From contig NZ_CP036269.1 in NCBI RefSeq assembly GCF_007744675.1, positions 6,623,046 through 6,687,045 of the forward strand: a stretch of 64,000 nt of DNA. The letters run 5' to 3'. The translations under genes and the position numbers were made by a program. The DNA comes from Gimesia alba (GTDB lineage: Bacteria > Planctomycetota > Planctomycetia > Planctomycetales > Planctomycetaceae). This document shows positions 26,992 through 35,679 of the stretch, in pieces (within the stretch, counting starts at the first letter, position 1; each line of letters starts with the position of its first letter). The notes under the pieces are model-generated. The model was not told where the DNA came from. It saw only the letters and a program-made list of their open reading frames with translations, and did not search any database.

Positions 26992-27849
26992 TGTAAATGA
27001 GTCACTTTAAGTCTAAGAAAAACTTCTAGTTATTTGTTCCCAAAGACTCTACTGTGCTAACACTCACCTTAAAAACAGATTTTCACATTCGGCGGTTTGG
27101 CTCGAACGTGATCCAGAAACATTCCTGTTCTCCGGAAAGGGGTGTCAGACATCCAGAGAGTTTGGGAATGATTTTGATATCGGCGCCTCAGGTTAATCCG
27201 AATTGATCTCAACGATGGAATTCAGCTTACCTGATGAACAGCTCTAAGAATGAGACTCTGCTCATTCCAGAACCAACTTTGTTCAACCCGTTTACAATTC
27301 AACCCGATAGAGAAATTTCGATTCAGATCAGGACCTCGTCTATTCCTTCACTAAAACTTCATTTTTGAAACAAACTTCTCAACGGCAGTCTCGTTCACAG
27401 GTACCGATGCAACAAAATCATTGTGTGATCTCCCAAACACACAACACATTGCAGCATTCATTTCTCGGTTACATTAACTTTGAAATTTTCAGCTTTTATT
27501 ACAAACCTTTTCTCTAAGTGAGCAAAAGGATCATCGTTCACTATACCCAAACCAAATTACTCACGCTACTCAAAAGGAATCTGTAAGAACCGATTCTGGA
27601 ACTTAATCGGGAATGAGTGTCATGTCATAAGTGCTTATACTGAGTCCAGATCCAGACTTGCTTCACTACAATCCAACCTGAACTTGAGAGTCAAGCACTT
27701 CTGTCCCAGAGGAACTAGACATAGGACTACTTTGATAGCCGTTGTACTTGATGTCACATTCAGCGAACCAGTTTTTCTAAGTCAAATTCAATAAAAAAAG
27801 CTCACAGTTCTTCATAACTGTGAGCTTTTTGGGGGAATTGGAACGTGCT
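26992..27849. other. Long gene-free region (858 bases)
   Basis: No plausible coding frame is present. The right end holds the terminator at 27793-27830. A perfect 7-bp hairpin with a 6-base loop (27248-27267) lies in the middle. The sequence otherwise looks unstructured and slightly AT-rich. It may contain the promoter of the PIN-TRAM gene and an unannotated small RNA, but nothing decisive is seen. Confidence 0.4.
27793..27832. terminator. Bidirectional intrinsic terminator after exbD
   Basis: A perfect 15-bp stem including its A/T flanks (27795-27809 with 27816-27830, loop CTTCAT) has an A-run on the left and a T-run on the right. It lies 18 bases from the stop of the last gene of the leftward TolQ/ExbD cluster and closes that operon. 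Confidence 0.93.
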
Positions 27850-28362
27850 CTAACTGCCAGCGGCTGGCCCCCCCACGGGAGGCGCGAATTTGATCTTTTC
27901 GATGTAACGGATAATGTGCTTACCCGAGGAATCGAGCCGGCCGGTACAGGCACTGACGGCCTTCAACGTATACTCATAATGCAGGTTATAATCAGCTTCG
28001 ATTTCAACCTCCATATCTTTCGTGATCGGATTACCGGGTTTTCCGATGATCTTCAATATCTCATTGTTCAGGCCGGCAAACACATTCGGCCCGTTTCCGA
28101 GATTTACCTGTCCCAGACGAATCGTATTCAGTGAACCATCTTCATTGGCAACCAGACGGACTTTAATATCTGGAAAAATATCAGGGTCTTGAGAAGCATC
28201 CGAATTGTCTGTGATCGGCATGTTGACATTGAAATCCCCTTCCGGTTCCACAATATTCAGCGTCAACATAAAGAAGATCAAAAGCTGAAAAACCACATCG
28301 ATCATCGGCGCCATCTGAGGCTCGATCTTTTCTGCTTCTCGACCGGAACTACGTAACTTCAT
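27850..28362 (-). CDS. ExbD/TolR-family protein, second copy
   Basis: The protein has 170 residues with a single N-terminal transmembrane helix containing the proton-channel motif 'MAPMIDVVFQLLIFFML' (Asp in the membrane, about residues 22-38). A periplasmic domain follows. The motif matches ExbD/TolR, which couple the ion flow of the ExbB/TolQ ring to force on envelope proteins. ATG 28362 is preferred over a TTG six codons upstream. It is the last gene of the cluster and differs clearly from the copy at 28424, suggesting a hetero-oligomeric stator. Confidence 0.92.
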   Translation of the reverse strand: MKLRSSGREAEKIEPQMAPMIDVVFQLLIFFMLTLNIVEPEGDFNVNMPITDNSDASQDPDIFPDIKVRLVANEDGSLNTIRLGQVNLGNGPNVFAGLNNEILKIIGKPGNPITKDMEVEIEADYNLHYEYTLKAVSACTGRLDSSGKHIIRYIEKIKFAPPVGGPAAGS

Positions 28363-28423
28363 AGGAATTCTATCCTGCAATAATGAAATCTGTCACGTTG
28401 ACAGAAAGTTTCAAAAATCGTCG

Positions 28424-28894
28424 CTATTGCGTCTTTTGTGTCGCCTTGAAGGCAAACTTTGTAAAACCACTTTCCTGAGCGATCTTAATCAGATCTTGTA
28501 TTTGTCCTGTTTTCACGAGCGCATCAGCTCTTAAGATCACAGGAACATCTTTCGGATCCTGATTTTTCTGCTTGTAAATACGTGCTTCCTGCTCAAACTT
28601 GGGCCCGAACTTTAATACCGGAATTCTTTCACCGGTATAAAAAATATATGCCTGGGGATCGGTTATTTCTCCCGCCTTGTTGCGTTCAAAACCGATATTC
28701 AAAACCAGTTCGTCGGCTGCCTTGACTTCCGGTGGTTTTGCCAGAGAGTCGGAAGGCAGCTTGACACGTTCGTCTGCCTGGATCTGCTCAAAGTTGGTAA
28801 TCACCATGAAAAACGCAATTAGCTGAAAAACGATGTCAATCATCGGCGTCATATCAACGTCAGCAACTGCCGGCTTTTGAGATTTGATTTTCAT
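28424..28894 (-). CDS. ExbD/TolR-family protein, first copy
   Basis: The protein has 156 residues. Its membrane helix is 'MTPMIDIVFQLIAFFMVI' (about 19-36) with the conserved Asp. The periplasmic part contains 'VPVILRADALVKTGQIQDLIKIAQESGFTKFAFKA', the usual ExbD C-terminal fold. A GGGGAGAG ribosome binding site precedes the ATG. It sits between the channel gene (72 bases) and the second copy (61 bases). Expected function: peptidoglycan-facing stator subunit of a proton-driven envelope machine. Confidence 0.94.
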   Translation of the reverse strand: MKIKSQKPAVADVDMTPMIDIVFQLIAFFMVITNFEQIQADERVKLPSDSLAKPPEVKAADELVLNIGFERNKAGEITDPQAYIFYTGERIPVLKFGPKFEQEARIYKQKNQDPKDVPVILRADALVKTGQIQDLIKIAQESGFTKFAFKATQKTQ

Positions 28895-28966
28895 TGAAAT
28901 ACTCTCCCCTCAAACAGTTTCGCTCCAACCAACAGAAGGAATAAAACAGTTTGATCGTTCCTTGTG

Positions 28967-29869
28967 CTATTTGCCGCTCGAAGAGAATCGGTTCATCAGA
29001 CTTTCGCTGATCATGCCAACTTCCAGTGAAAAACGAGCAACACGATTTCTTAGCAGACTGTAGAAAATCATTGCAGGAATCGCGACTGTCAAACCTTCCA
29101 GCGTTGTAAACAACGCGGTGGAAATCCCATCCGCCAGTTCTGAAGGCTTAGGAGATGTTGCGGAACTCGCAATGGTCTGGAAGCTCAAAATCATACCATA
29201 CACAGTACCCATCAGCCCGATCATCGGAGCGATGGCGCCAATCAATGCCAGATAGCTCAGCTTGTGTTCCATGGCCATGTTTTCATCTTCGCCGACTTCC
29301 TGCATACCTTCGACGGCTTCTGCGTAACCTTGATTCAGTTTACTCAGACCTGCTGCCAGAACTCGCGCGACAAAGGAATCATCGCTTTTTGCCAACTCGA
29401 AAGCCCCTTGATAATCTTTGTTATTGATCTTTTCTTCAAAGGCACCAATCAGATCGGGTGGCATCAGATTATCTCGACGAATTGAGAGCACGTTGGCCAT
29501 GATCAGAGCAACCATCAAAAATGAAAGCAAAAGCAGAATCAGACCAAAGAAACCGGAAGCACGAATCATCCAGGACAGAAAGCTTTCCGACGCTGCAGCC
29601 GGAGCAGCACCATTACCTGCAGGCGCTGCTGCCGGAGCATCTCCCCCTGCGGGTGCTTCACCAGCTGGCGCTTCGCCTTCTCCCGCGGGAGGTGCCTCGC
29701 TCGCTGCCGGTGCTTCGCCTGTCGCAGGTGCAGCAGCTTCATCCTGATACGCCCAGCTGTTTGTATTCAAACCAAGTGGCGTAAACACGACTGCGCAAAG
29801 TAATAATATGCTCAGGCTACGATAAGCCAGTGAAGTCTGATTCCGTTCCAAGGAATTCCCCATCATCAT
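28967..29869 (-). CDS. MotA/TolQ/ExbB proton-channel protein with long exported N-terminus
   Basis: The protein has 300 residues. A signal peptide-like segment (about 18-40) is followed by a stretch of about 55 residues made almost only of Ala, Pro, Glu and Gly (about 44-97). The TolQ/ExbB core then begins: first helix at about 103-127, cytoplasmic 'YQGAFELAKSDDSFVARVLAAGL', and the paired helices with 'LSYLALIGAIAPMIGLMGTVYGMILSF' and 'GISTALFTTLEGLTVAIPAMIFY'. The Ala/Pro linker is not part of classical TolQ but occurs in planctomycete homologues. CGGAG lies upstream of the ATG. It is the channel partner of the two ExbD proteins. Confidence 0.92.
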   Translation of the reverse strand: MMMGNSLERNQTSLAYRSLSILLLCAVVFTPLGLNTNSWAYQDEAAAPATGEAPAASEAPPAGEGEAPAGEAPAGGDAPAAAPAGNGAAPAAASESFLSWMIRASGFFGLILLLLSFLMVALIMANVLSIRRDNLMPPDLIGAFEEKINNKDYQGAFELAKSDDSFVARVLAAGLSKLNQGYAEAVEGMQEVGEDENMAMEHKLSYLALIGAIAPMIGLMGTVYGMILSFQTIASSATSPKPSELADGISTALFTTLEGLTVAIPAMIFYSLLRNRVARFSLEVGMISESLMNRFSSSGK

Positions 29870-30033
29870 CGTTGTGGTCTCCGGTCTACTGAAAGGAGTG
29901 TTAATCGTGGATCTCTTGCTATCGGACTGGGAAGTCTTTTTTCAAGTGCCCGTTATTATTTATAGGTCAAAATTGCATTGTAAAGGGTAGACTTAACGAA
30001 TCTGCCCAGCAATCTGACATTCGTGTCAATTTC

Positions 30034-31080
30034 TCAGCTTCCTTCCGCTTTTTGGGTCCATTCACTGTTTGGATACTGTTGCTGCAGCACAGCACGGGCT
30101 TCGGCGCCACGTTCCGGTTTCTGAACTTTTCCCCATAATGTGGATAAGTGATACAATGCTTCAGCATGAATTGCAGGTTGCGACGGAAACAGAACATCAA
30201 TGTGCAGATAAGCGATTAAAGCTTCTTTCGCTTCTCCTATCTCACGGAAGCAGTCGCCCTTGCGCAGATAAGCTTCTGCCAGGAGTGCGGTTTGTTGAGG
30301 GTCGGCTGTTTTAATAATCTGATCAAGCACCGTAATCGCTTCTTTTTGTTTGCCTTCTTTTTCCAGGCAGACTGCACTACCTAATTGAGCAGCACGCTTA
30401 CTGGCCATTTCTGCTGGTGACTTGGCATCCATCTTGGCAACGGCATCAAAGGCTGCCAGAGCACCTTTCACATTTCCCTGTGCCAACAAAACACGCGCTT
30501 TCAGATTTTTGGCGTTCATCTGGGTGTCTTTCCAGGGAGAACGCTCTAAAGTTCCAAACTCTTTATTTGCAGCCGCGTAATCTTTCTTGGCGAGATAAGC
30601 TTCTCCCAGCAGTTTCGTTGCCGCGTAGTACTGATAGTGATCGCCATTGGCCTTGATAAAATCAGACAGGAATTTAATAGCATTGTCCAGATCAGCCGCA
30701 TTTGACTGGGCACTTTTGGCCGTAGCGCGGGCAATCATAAACTGCAGGTCTGTTTTGAGATTGGCACTGGCGCCAGCCTGCGCTTTTTTATACTCATCCA
30801 AGGCGGCAGCATAGTTCCCGTTTTGTTCCTGATTTCGGGCAATATTCAATTGGGGGGGTTCGCCATTCCAACGCACACGCTGAATTTCATTTGCAGGAAT
30901 TTTGACACTCTTTGTGCCCCGTTGCAAAGTCAGTTCCGTTTTTGTGTAGCCTTTGATATCGCCTAACTGCGGGCTGTTGCTGTTATATTGATAAATCGTG
31001 TCGGCAGCTTCCAGATGGGTAATGGTCAGAACTTGCAAACCTGCCAACAGAATCAAACTTAACCAGATCGGGCGTTTCAT
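30034..31080 (-). CDS. Exported TPR protein of the Tol/Exb-like cluster
   Basis: The protein has 348 residues with a signal peptide (about 4-26, ending 'HLEA'). A small N-terminal beta segment ('GDIKGYTKTELTLQRGTKSVKIPANEIQRVRWNGEPP') resembles SH3-like or Sm-like strands. TPR-type helices follow from about 75 to 345 ('GNYAAALDEYKKA', 'KDYAAANKEFGTL', 'AKEALIAYLHIDVLFP'). The start is ATG 31080, downstream of GAGGAG; an in-frame TTG seven codons earlier overlaps that site. It is 66 bases downstream of the giant TPR gene and 164 upstream of the channel gene. Confidence 0.88.
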   Translation of the reverse strand: MKRPIWLSLILLAGLQVLTITHLEAADTIYQYNSNSPQLGDIKGYTKTELTLQRGTKSVKIPANEIQRVRWNGEPPQLNIARNQEQNGNYAAALDEYKKAQAGASANLKTDLQFMIARATAKSAQSNAADLDNAIKFLSDFIKANGDHYQYYAATKLLGEAYLAKKDYAAANKEFGTLERSPWKDTQMNAKNLKARVLLAQGNVKGALAAFDAVAKMDAKSPAEMASKRAAQLGSAVCLEKEGKQKEAITVLDQIIKTADPQQTALLAEAYLRKGDCFREIGEAKEALIAYLHIDVLFPSQPAIHAEALYHLSTLWGKVQKPERGAEARAVLQQQYPNSEWTQKAEGS

Positions 31081-31146
31081 CAGTTTATTGCTCCTCAACA
31101 ATAATTGGTCTCATCACAGATAGATGTTGTTGTCAGCCTGAGAAAC

Positions 31147-34100
31147 TCAGGCGTCTTTGGATTCACCTTCCGGACGAGGTCTTGACTGTTTTTGCTGTTT
31201 CGCCTGTGCGGCTTTTTTCTTGGCAATCGCCGCTTTACGGGCTGCGATTTCTTCCGGTGACATCTGCGCCAGTTTGGCCTTACGGGCGGCAATCTGCTCC
31301 GGTGTTAATTTTCGTTTCTCTTTACCAGTTCCACTTTGTTCTGGTGCTTTTTTCCGTTTTTCTTTTTCAGGTTCTGCTTTCGTGCGTGGTTTCTCAGTGC
31401 CCACATTCGGCATGGCAGACTTCGGAGACGCCGACCGACTCGTTTTGGGAGCTGGCGCTGGTGGTGCCGGAATCTCCGAAGGCATTGTCACATTTGAAGC
31501 AAGTTGATACGACGGACGTGCTTTTTTCCCAGGCTTCAATCCGAAGAAATAAAACGCAACAGCACCACCGATCCCCAAGACAATCACGGCCAGGAATAAC
31601 ATCGTATTCGAACCACCTGGTGCCTCTGCTGCAGCCGCTGACTGTTGTGCGACTTTCTGCTGAGTATTTGCTGGTGATTCTGTTTTTAACTGTTTTGCAT
31701 CATTCGCAGCCACTGTCTCAGTCGCAGTCTGACGCCGTTCCAGATCGACAGGATCTTCACCCATGTCAGTCTGAATTTGTCGATACAGTTGGTTAAACCG
31801 TTCCCAGACATCATCTGGCAAATCGACACTTATCTGACCGAAGACGTTGGTCTCTAATTTTGCTTTTTCCAGTTCTTTGGTATCGTTGATGGCAATTCCG
31901 TATTTTCGGCGAGACTCGATTTTATTGTACTGGGCGTCATAGTACATTTTCTTCAAATCATCACGTCCCGTGGAAGCAATGGAAGTCTGTAAGATACGAG
32001 TGAGATAAGCCCAGCCTCGAAGCAGGGCTCCCCCCTCAAGCTCCATTCCATTGATCGCTTCCAGATATTTTTTGTTGGAGTCCCCCTGACCACTGCCGGC
32101 CCAGTCCTGCAGAATGGAAGCTGCTTCAAACTGCACTTCGGGAGAATTATCTTTTTCTTTGAGCACAGGTGTAATCAGTTTCAACGCTTCTTCAAATTCG
32201 CCTTGCTGCCGCTTACAGTTCACTAATCGCAGTGTAATTCCGACCTGGAAGTTCCCCGGAATAAAATCTCCGGAGGCGTCTTGTCGTTTCTGAATTTCTT
32301 CAAAGGCGGCGGCGGCTTTGTCAAAGTAGCCCCGGGCGATTGCCGGATTCTCGCTGGCACCCTGTCCCATTCCATAATAGGTTTCACCAATCCAGACCAG
32401 CGATCCGTACGTCTGATCTTTCCGTTTGAAGATATCCGTCAGGAATGTTTCCAGTGACTTACGGACATCGTCGATTCGCTTAGTATCCCCGGCGGCTTTG
32501 AGACGTTCGATCTCTTCTGTGATCTTTTCACCGAGCTGGCGATACATGTCGGTAATCGATTCGCCTCCCGTGCCCGATGCAGATTCCTCTAACTGGTTCA
32601 TCGCTTTCCGGGCCAGGTCAATCTGCTGTAAGCCAATGTAAGCGCGTAGTTGAAGCTGGTACACCAGATTTGCGAAATCACTGCTTTGCACCCCTTTTGC
32701 AGGCCGTTTTTTGCCTTTCGCAAGATGAATGGCTTTTAGTACGGAATGCGGGTCTTTCGACAGGATATCGATGGCTTCCTGATAGTTGCCATTATTGAGC
32801 GCGATCTGTGCCAGTGATGTTTTCGCCGCGGTCAGATTTTCCGGCGTCGCCGCGGTGGGTGGAACCGATTTCTCTGTCGCGGCAATCCCTGTCCGTAAAT
32901 GCTTCTCAGCAAGTTTCGCCCATTCATTCACTTCTCCAGGCTTTGTTTCAGAGCGACGCGACATCGCTGTCAGATAACTGTTCCAATATGCCTGACCTGC
33001 TCTGATTTGTGCGTCCACATACTGAGGTGCCGTCTTTGGCACTTGAGAATACCATTTTGCCGCTTCTGCTGGTCGGTCGGTCTGGCTGTAGATATTCCCC
33101 AGCTGAATCCGAGCATCATTCGCACGGTCGCTATCCGGCCATTTGGTGGCGATCAGATTACAGATGCTTTCCATGTGCTGGTTATCCACATACCGCTGCT
33201 CTTTCGGCGCATCGTTATAGGCTTGCAGGAAACCCGCCAGCGCCAGATAGGCAGCATCCAAAGCAATCTGGGCGCTGTCTTTGTGATGATTGTTGGCGAT
33301 GTATTCACCGAGAATTGCACACTCGTAACTGCGTCGCAGATTATAATAGGTGTAACACAGTAAAAACCGGGCGTGATCCAGTTCCTTCGGATCGGTTTTT
33401 CCGTCTGCCAGTCTCAGAGCAATTTTCAGTAGACGTGCCGTCTCTTCCATGTACTGATTTAGTTCGACCTGTGCTTTCTTTTTATCAGCAGGCGATTTTG
33501 CTGCGGCGACTTTATCTTTTAAGGACTTGGTCTGTTTGATACGATCCTGCCCTAAACCGTAGGCGGTCTCAAAGTCTTGGGGATCTCCGCCAGAATTGCC
33601 CTGTAGTTTCGCATTCAGGCGGCCCACCATCAGACGAGAAACATCACGGTACTTTCCTCGGAAGGCATTCACAAAACGAGCGTTCGTCAACGCCTGTCGT
33701 AGAATACGTTCCTGGTCACTCTTTTTCGTTCCCTCGACATTCGCCAGCGCTTCCTGCGCACGTGCCAGCTCCCAGGTAATTCCCTGGCCGATCGCAGTTC
33801 GACTTCGAGACCGGTTTTCTTTTAACCACTGCTCGGCTTCGTTAATCACCAATTGATAGTCTTTTTTCTTTTCATCATTCAAACAGATGAGTCGAAACTG
33901 CAAGATGTTATCTTTTAACTGTTTGATGGGCTGTGATTTTCCAGGGTGGCCCAGCAGTTCATTATAAATCCCCAGGGCGCGTCCCAGTTCTCCCTGCTCT
34001 TCAAAGCATTTTCCCTGCCACATTCGGGCATAGAGCCCACCCACCTGACTGCGATAACGCTCGTGAATTTTGGCATATTCTTCAGACGCTTTTTTCAACA

Positions 34101-34770
34101 GACGATTAAAATCGGCACTGCCGCGATCATAGGTTTGCGCTTCTTCGTAAGTACACTGTGCCAGGTCGAGCTGGGCACTCATGAACTGAATTTCTGCTCT
34201 GGCACGGGCTGCGTACTTTTCCGGCTCTTTCTGCTTATCAATGAATGTGGCCGGAAATGATTTCCAGGTTTTTTCGTGCAGGTTATACGCTTTTTGAAAG
34301 ATCGCCCGCGCTTGGGCAACGAGTTTGCGGGCGGCTGTTTGAGCCTCTTTTTTCTTGACTTGATCAGAAGTCTGCGCTTTGCGAACCTCAACTTCCGCTT
34401 TCTCAAGAATAATCTTTCCACGTTCGGTATTGGCCGTCCCTGCTTTGGGGTGATTCGGGCTCTGCTTTGTGAACAACTCAAGTTGTGCCAGCGCCTGATT
34501 CAGCGTTTCCTCCTGATCTTGGGGAAGTTTCTGAGTTCGCGAGAACATCATCAGCGTCATCGCGCGTTCAAAGGGAATCAGCTCTCGAATTTCTTTGGGT
34601 GTTTCTTTGTCTGCCTCAATTTGATTCAGATAATCCAGAGCGGTATCGTGATAGTTTTTGTCCCGTAGTCCCTCGATAAACTCAAGATACTGCTCTTCGG
34701 CAAATGAGGGGGTCACGAAAGTCAGAATCGTAAACAGACTCAGGATCGAAACAAAATGGAATAGACGCAT
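31147..34770 (-). CDS. Giant TPR protein with C-terminal membrane anchor
   Basis: The protein has 1207 residues. A signal peptide (about 1-23) is followed by roughly 1000 residues of helical TPR-like repeats, including 'FLLCYTYYNLRRSYECAILGEYI' and 'EFEEALKLITPVLKEKDNSPEVQFEAASIL'. A Gln/Ala/Thr-rich segment leads to one transmembrane helix (about 1070-1092, 'TMLFLAVIVLGIGGAVAFYFFGL'). The cytoplasmic tail is very basic, with near-repeats 'LTPEQIAARKAKLAQ' and 'MSPEEIAARKAAIAK'. ATG 34770 gives a clean signal peptide; an ATG five codons earlier is possible. It is the first gene of the cluster, and a long periplasmic scaffold linked to the TolQ/ExbD motor is a reasonable inference. Confidence 0.86.
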   Translation of the reverse strand: MRLFHFVSILSLFTILTFVTPSFAEEQYLEFIEGLRDKNYHDTALDYLNQIEADKETPKEIRELIPFERAMTLMMFSRTQKLPQDQEETLNQALAQLELFTKQSPNHPKAGTANTERGKIILEKAEVEVRKAQTSDQVKKKEAQTAARKLVAQARAIFQKAYNLHEKTWKSFPATFIDKQKEPEKYAARARAEIQFMSAQLDLAQCTYEEAQTYDRGSADFNRLLKKASEEYAKIHERYRSQVGGLYARMWQGKCFEEQGELGRALGIYNELLGHPGKSQPIKQLKDNILQFRLICLNDEKKKDYQLVINEAEQWLKENRSRSRTAIGQGITWELARAQEALANVEGTKKSDQERILRQALTNARFVNAFRGKYRDVSRLMVGRLNAKLQGNSGGDPQDFETAYGLGQDRIKQTKSLKDKVAAAKSPADKKKAQVELNQYMEETARLLKIALRLADGKTDPKELDHARFLLCYTYYNLRRSYECAILGEYIANNHHKDSAQIALDAAYLALAGFLQAYNDAPKEQRYVDNQHMESICNLIATKWPDSDRANDARIQLGNIYSQTDRPAEAAKWYSQVPKTAPQYVDAQIRAGQAYWNSYLTAMSRRSETKPGEVNEWAKLAEKHLRTGIAATEKSVPPTAATPENLTAAKTSLAQIALNNGNYQEAIDILSKDPHSVLKAIHLAKGKKRPAKGVQSSDFANLVYQLQLRAYIGLQQIDLARKAMNQLEESASGTGGESITDMYRQLGEKITEEIERLKAAGDTKRIDDVRKSLETFLTDIFKRKDQTYGSLVWIGETYYGMGQGASENPAIARGYFDKAAAAFEEIQKRQDASGDFIPGNFQVGITLRLVNCKRQQGEFEEALKLITPVLKEKDNSPEVQFEAASILQDWAGSGQGDSNKKYLEAINGMELEGGALLRGWAYLTRILQTSIASTGRDDLKKMYYDAQYNKIESRRKYGIAINDTKELEKAKLETNVFGQISVDLPDDVWERFNQLYRQIQTDMGEDPVDLERRQTATETVAANDAKQLKTESPANTQQKVAQQSAAAAEAPGGSNTMLFLAVIVLGIGGAVAFYFFGLKPGKKARPSYQLASNVTMPSEIPAPPAPAPKTSRSASPKSAMPNVGTEKPRTKAEPEKEKRKKAPEQSGTGKEKRKLTPEQIAARKAKLAQMSPEEIAARKAAIAKKKAAQAKQQKQSRPRPEGESKDA

Positions 34771-34785
34771 ACTTATAAATTCCAT

Positions 34786-35223
34786 CGCTAATGAACGAAT
34801 GAACCAAGATCGTGAAAGAAAGGAGTTATACCCACGAAATCACGTAATCGAAAGTAGCCACACAGAATGGACACACCTTGGCATACATTATACCTACTTC
34901 GTTTACTAAATGTTCGCTGACAGATTAGTTTTTTCTGCGAGAGGTGATTTTCCAAAGATGAGAGAGAACCATTCTTTACAGAAAATGTCTATAAATACCA
35001 GCATATCCCGGCGGGATGGTCTCTGCAAGAAAGATGCCCGGAATCATTGATAATTCCAACTGTTCAGCCCATGAAACCATAGAATCCCAGTTTGAATAAC
35101 GCAGACCCGCTGAGTTTACTACGCCCCTCATTGGCAGATAGTTGGCAGTGACTTACTTACTGCTTCAGAAAGAGATACCGAGGAATTAAGAATCACAAAC
35201 CAAAATTCGCATCACCTTCGAAT
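34786..35223. other. Intergenic region between divergent giant TPR gene and tRNA-Ser
   Basis: No gene is seen. The region should contain the promoter of the leftward TPR/TolQ cluster. It is AT-rich around 34880-34990 but no clear promoter pair was assigned. Confidence 0.4.
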
Positions 35224-35252
35224 TTGACGCTGGACTCTGATGTCTATATAAA
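35224..35252 (+). promoter_or_regulatory. Sigma70-type promoter of tRNA-Ser
   Basis: TTGACG (35224-35229) and TATAAA (35247-35252) are separated by 17 bases, the optimal spacing. Transcription would start near 35259, leaving a short leader before the tRNA at 35283. Confidence 0.78.
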
Positions 35253-35282
35253 GAGGATCAATTACAGTCAATCTATTCAACC

Positions 35283-35679
<397 letters not shown>

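Noticed and set aside
29418-29747. Rightward Ala/Pro/Ser-rich open frame
   Set aside because: It is the antisense shadow of the Ala/Pro-rich linker in the TolQ/ExbB-type gene; low-complexity repeats keep several frames open.
31095-31292. Short leftward basic open frame
   Set aside because: It overlaps the 3' end of the giant TPR gene in another frame and mirrors its Lys/Ala-rich tail.
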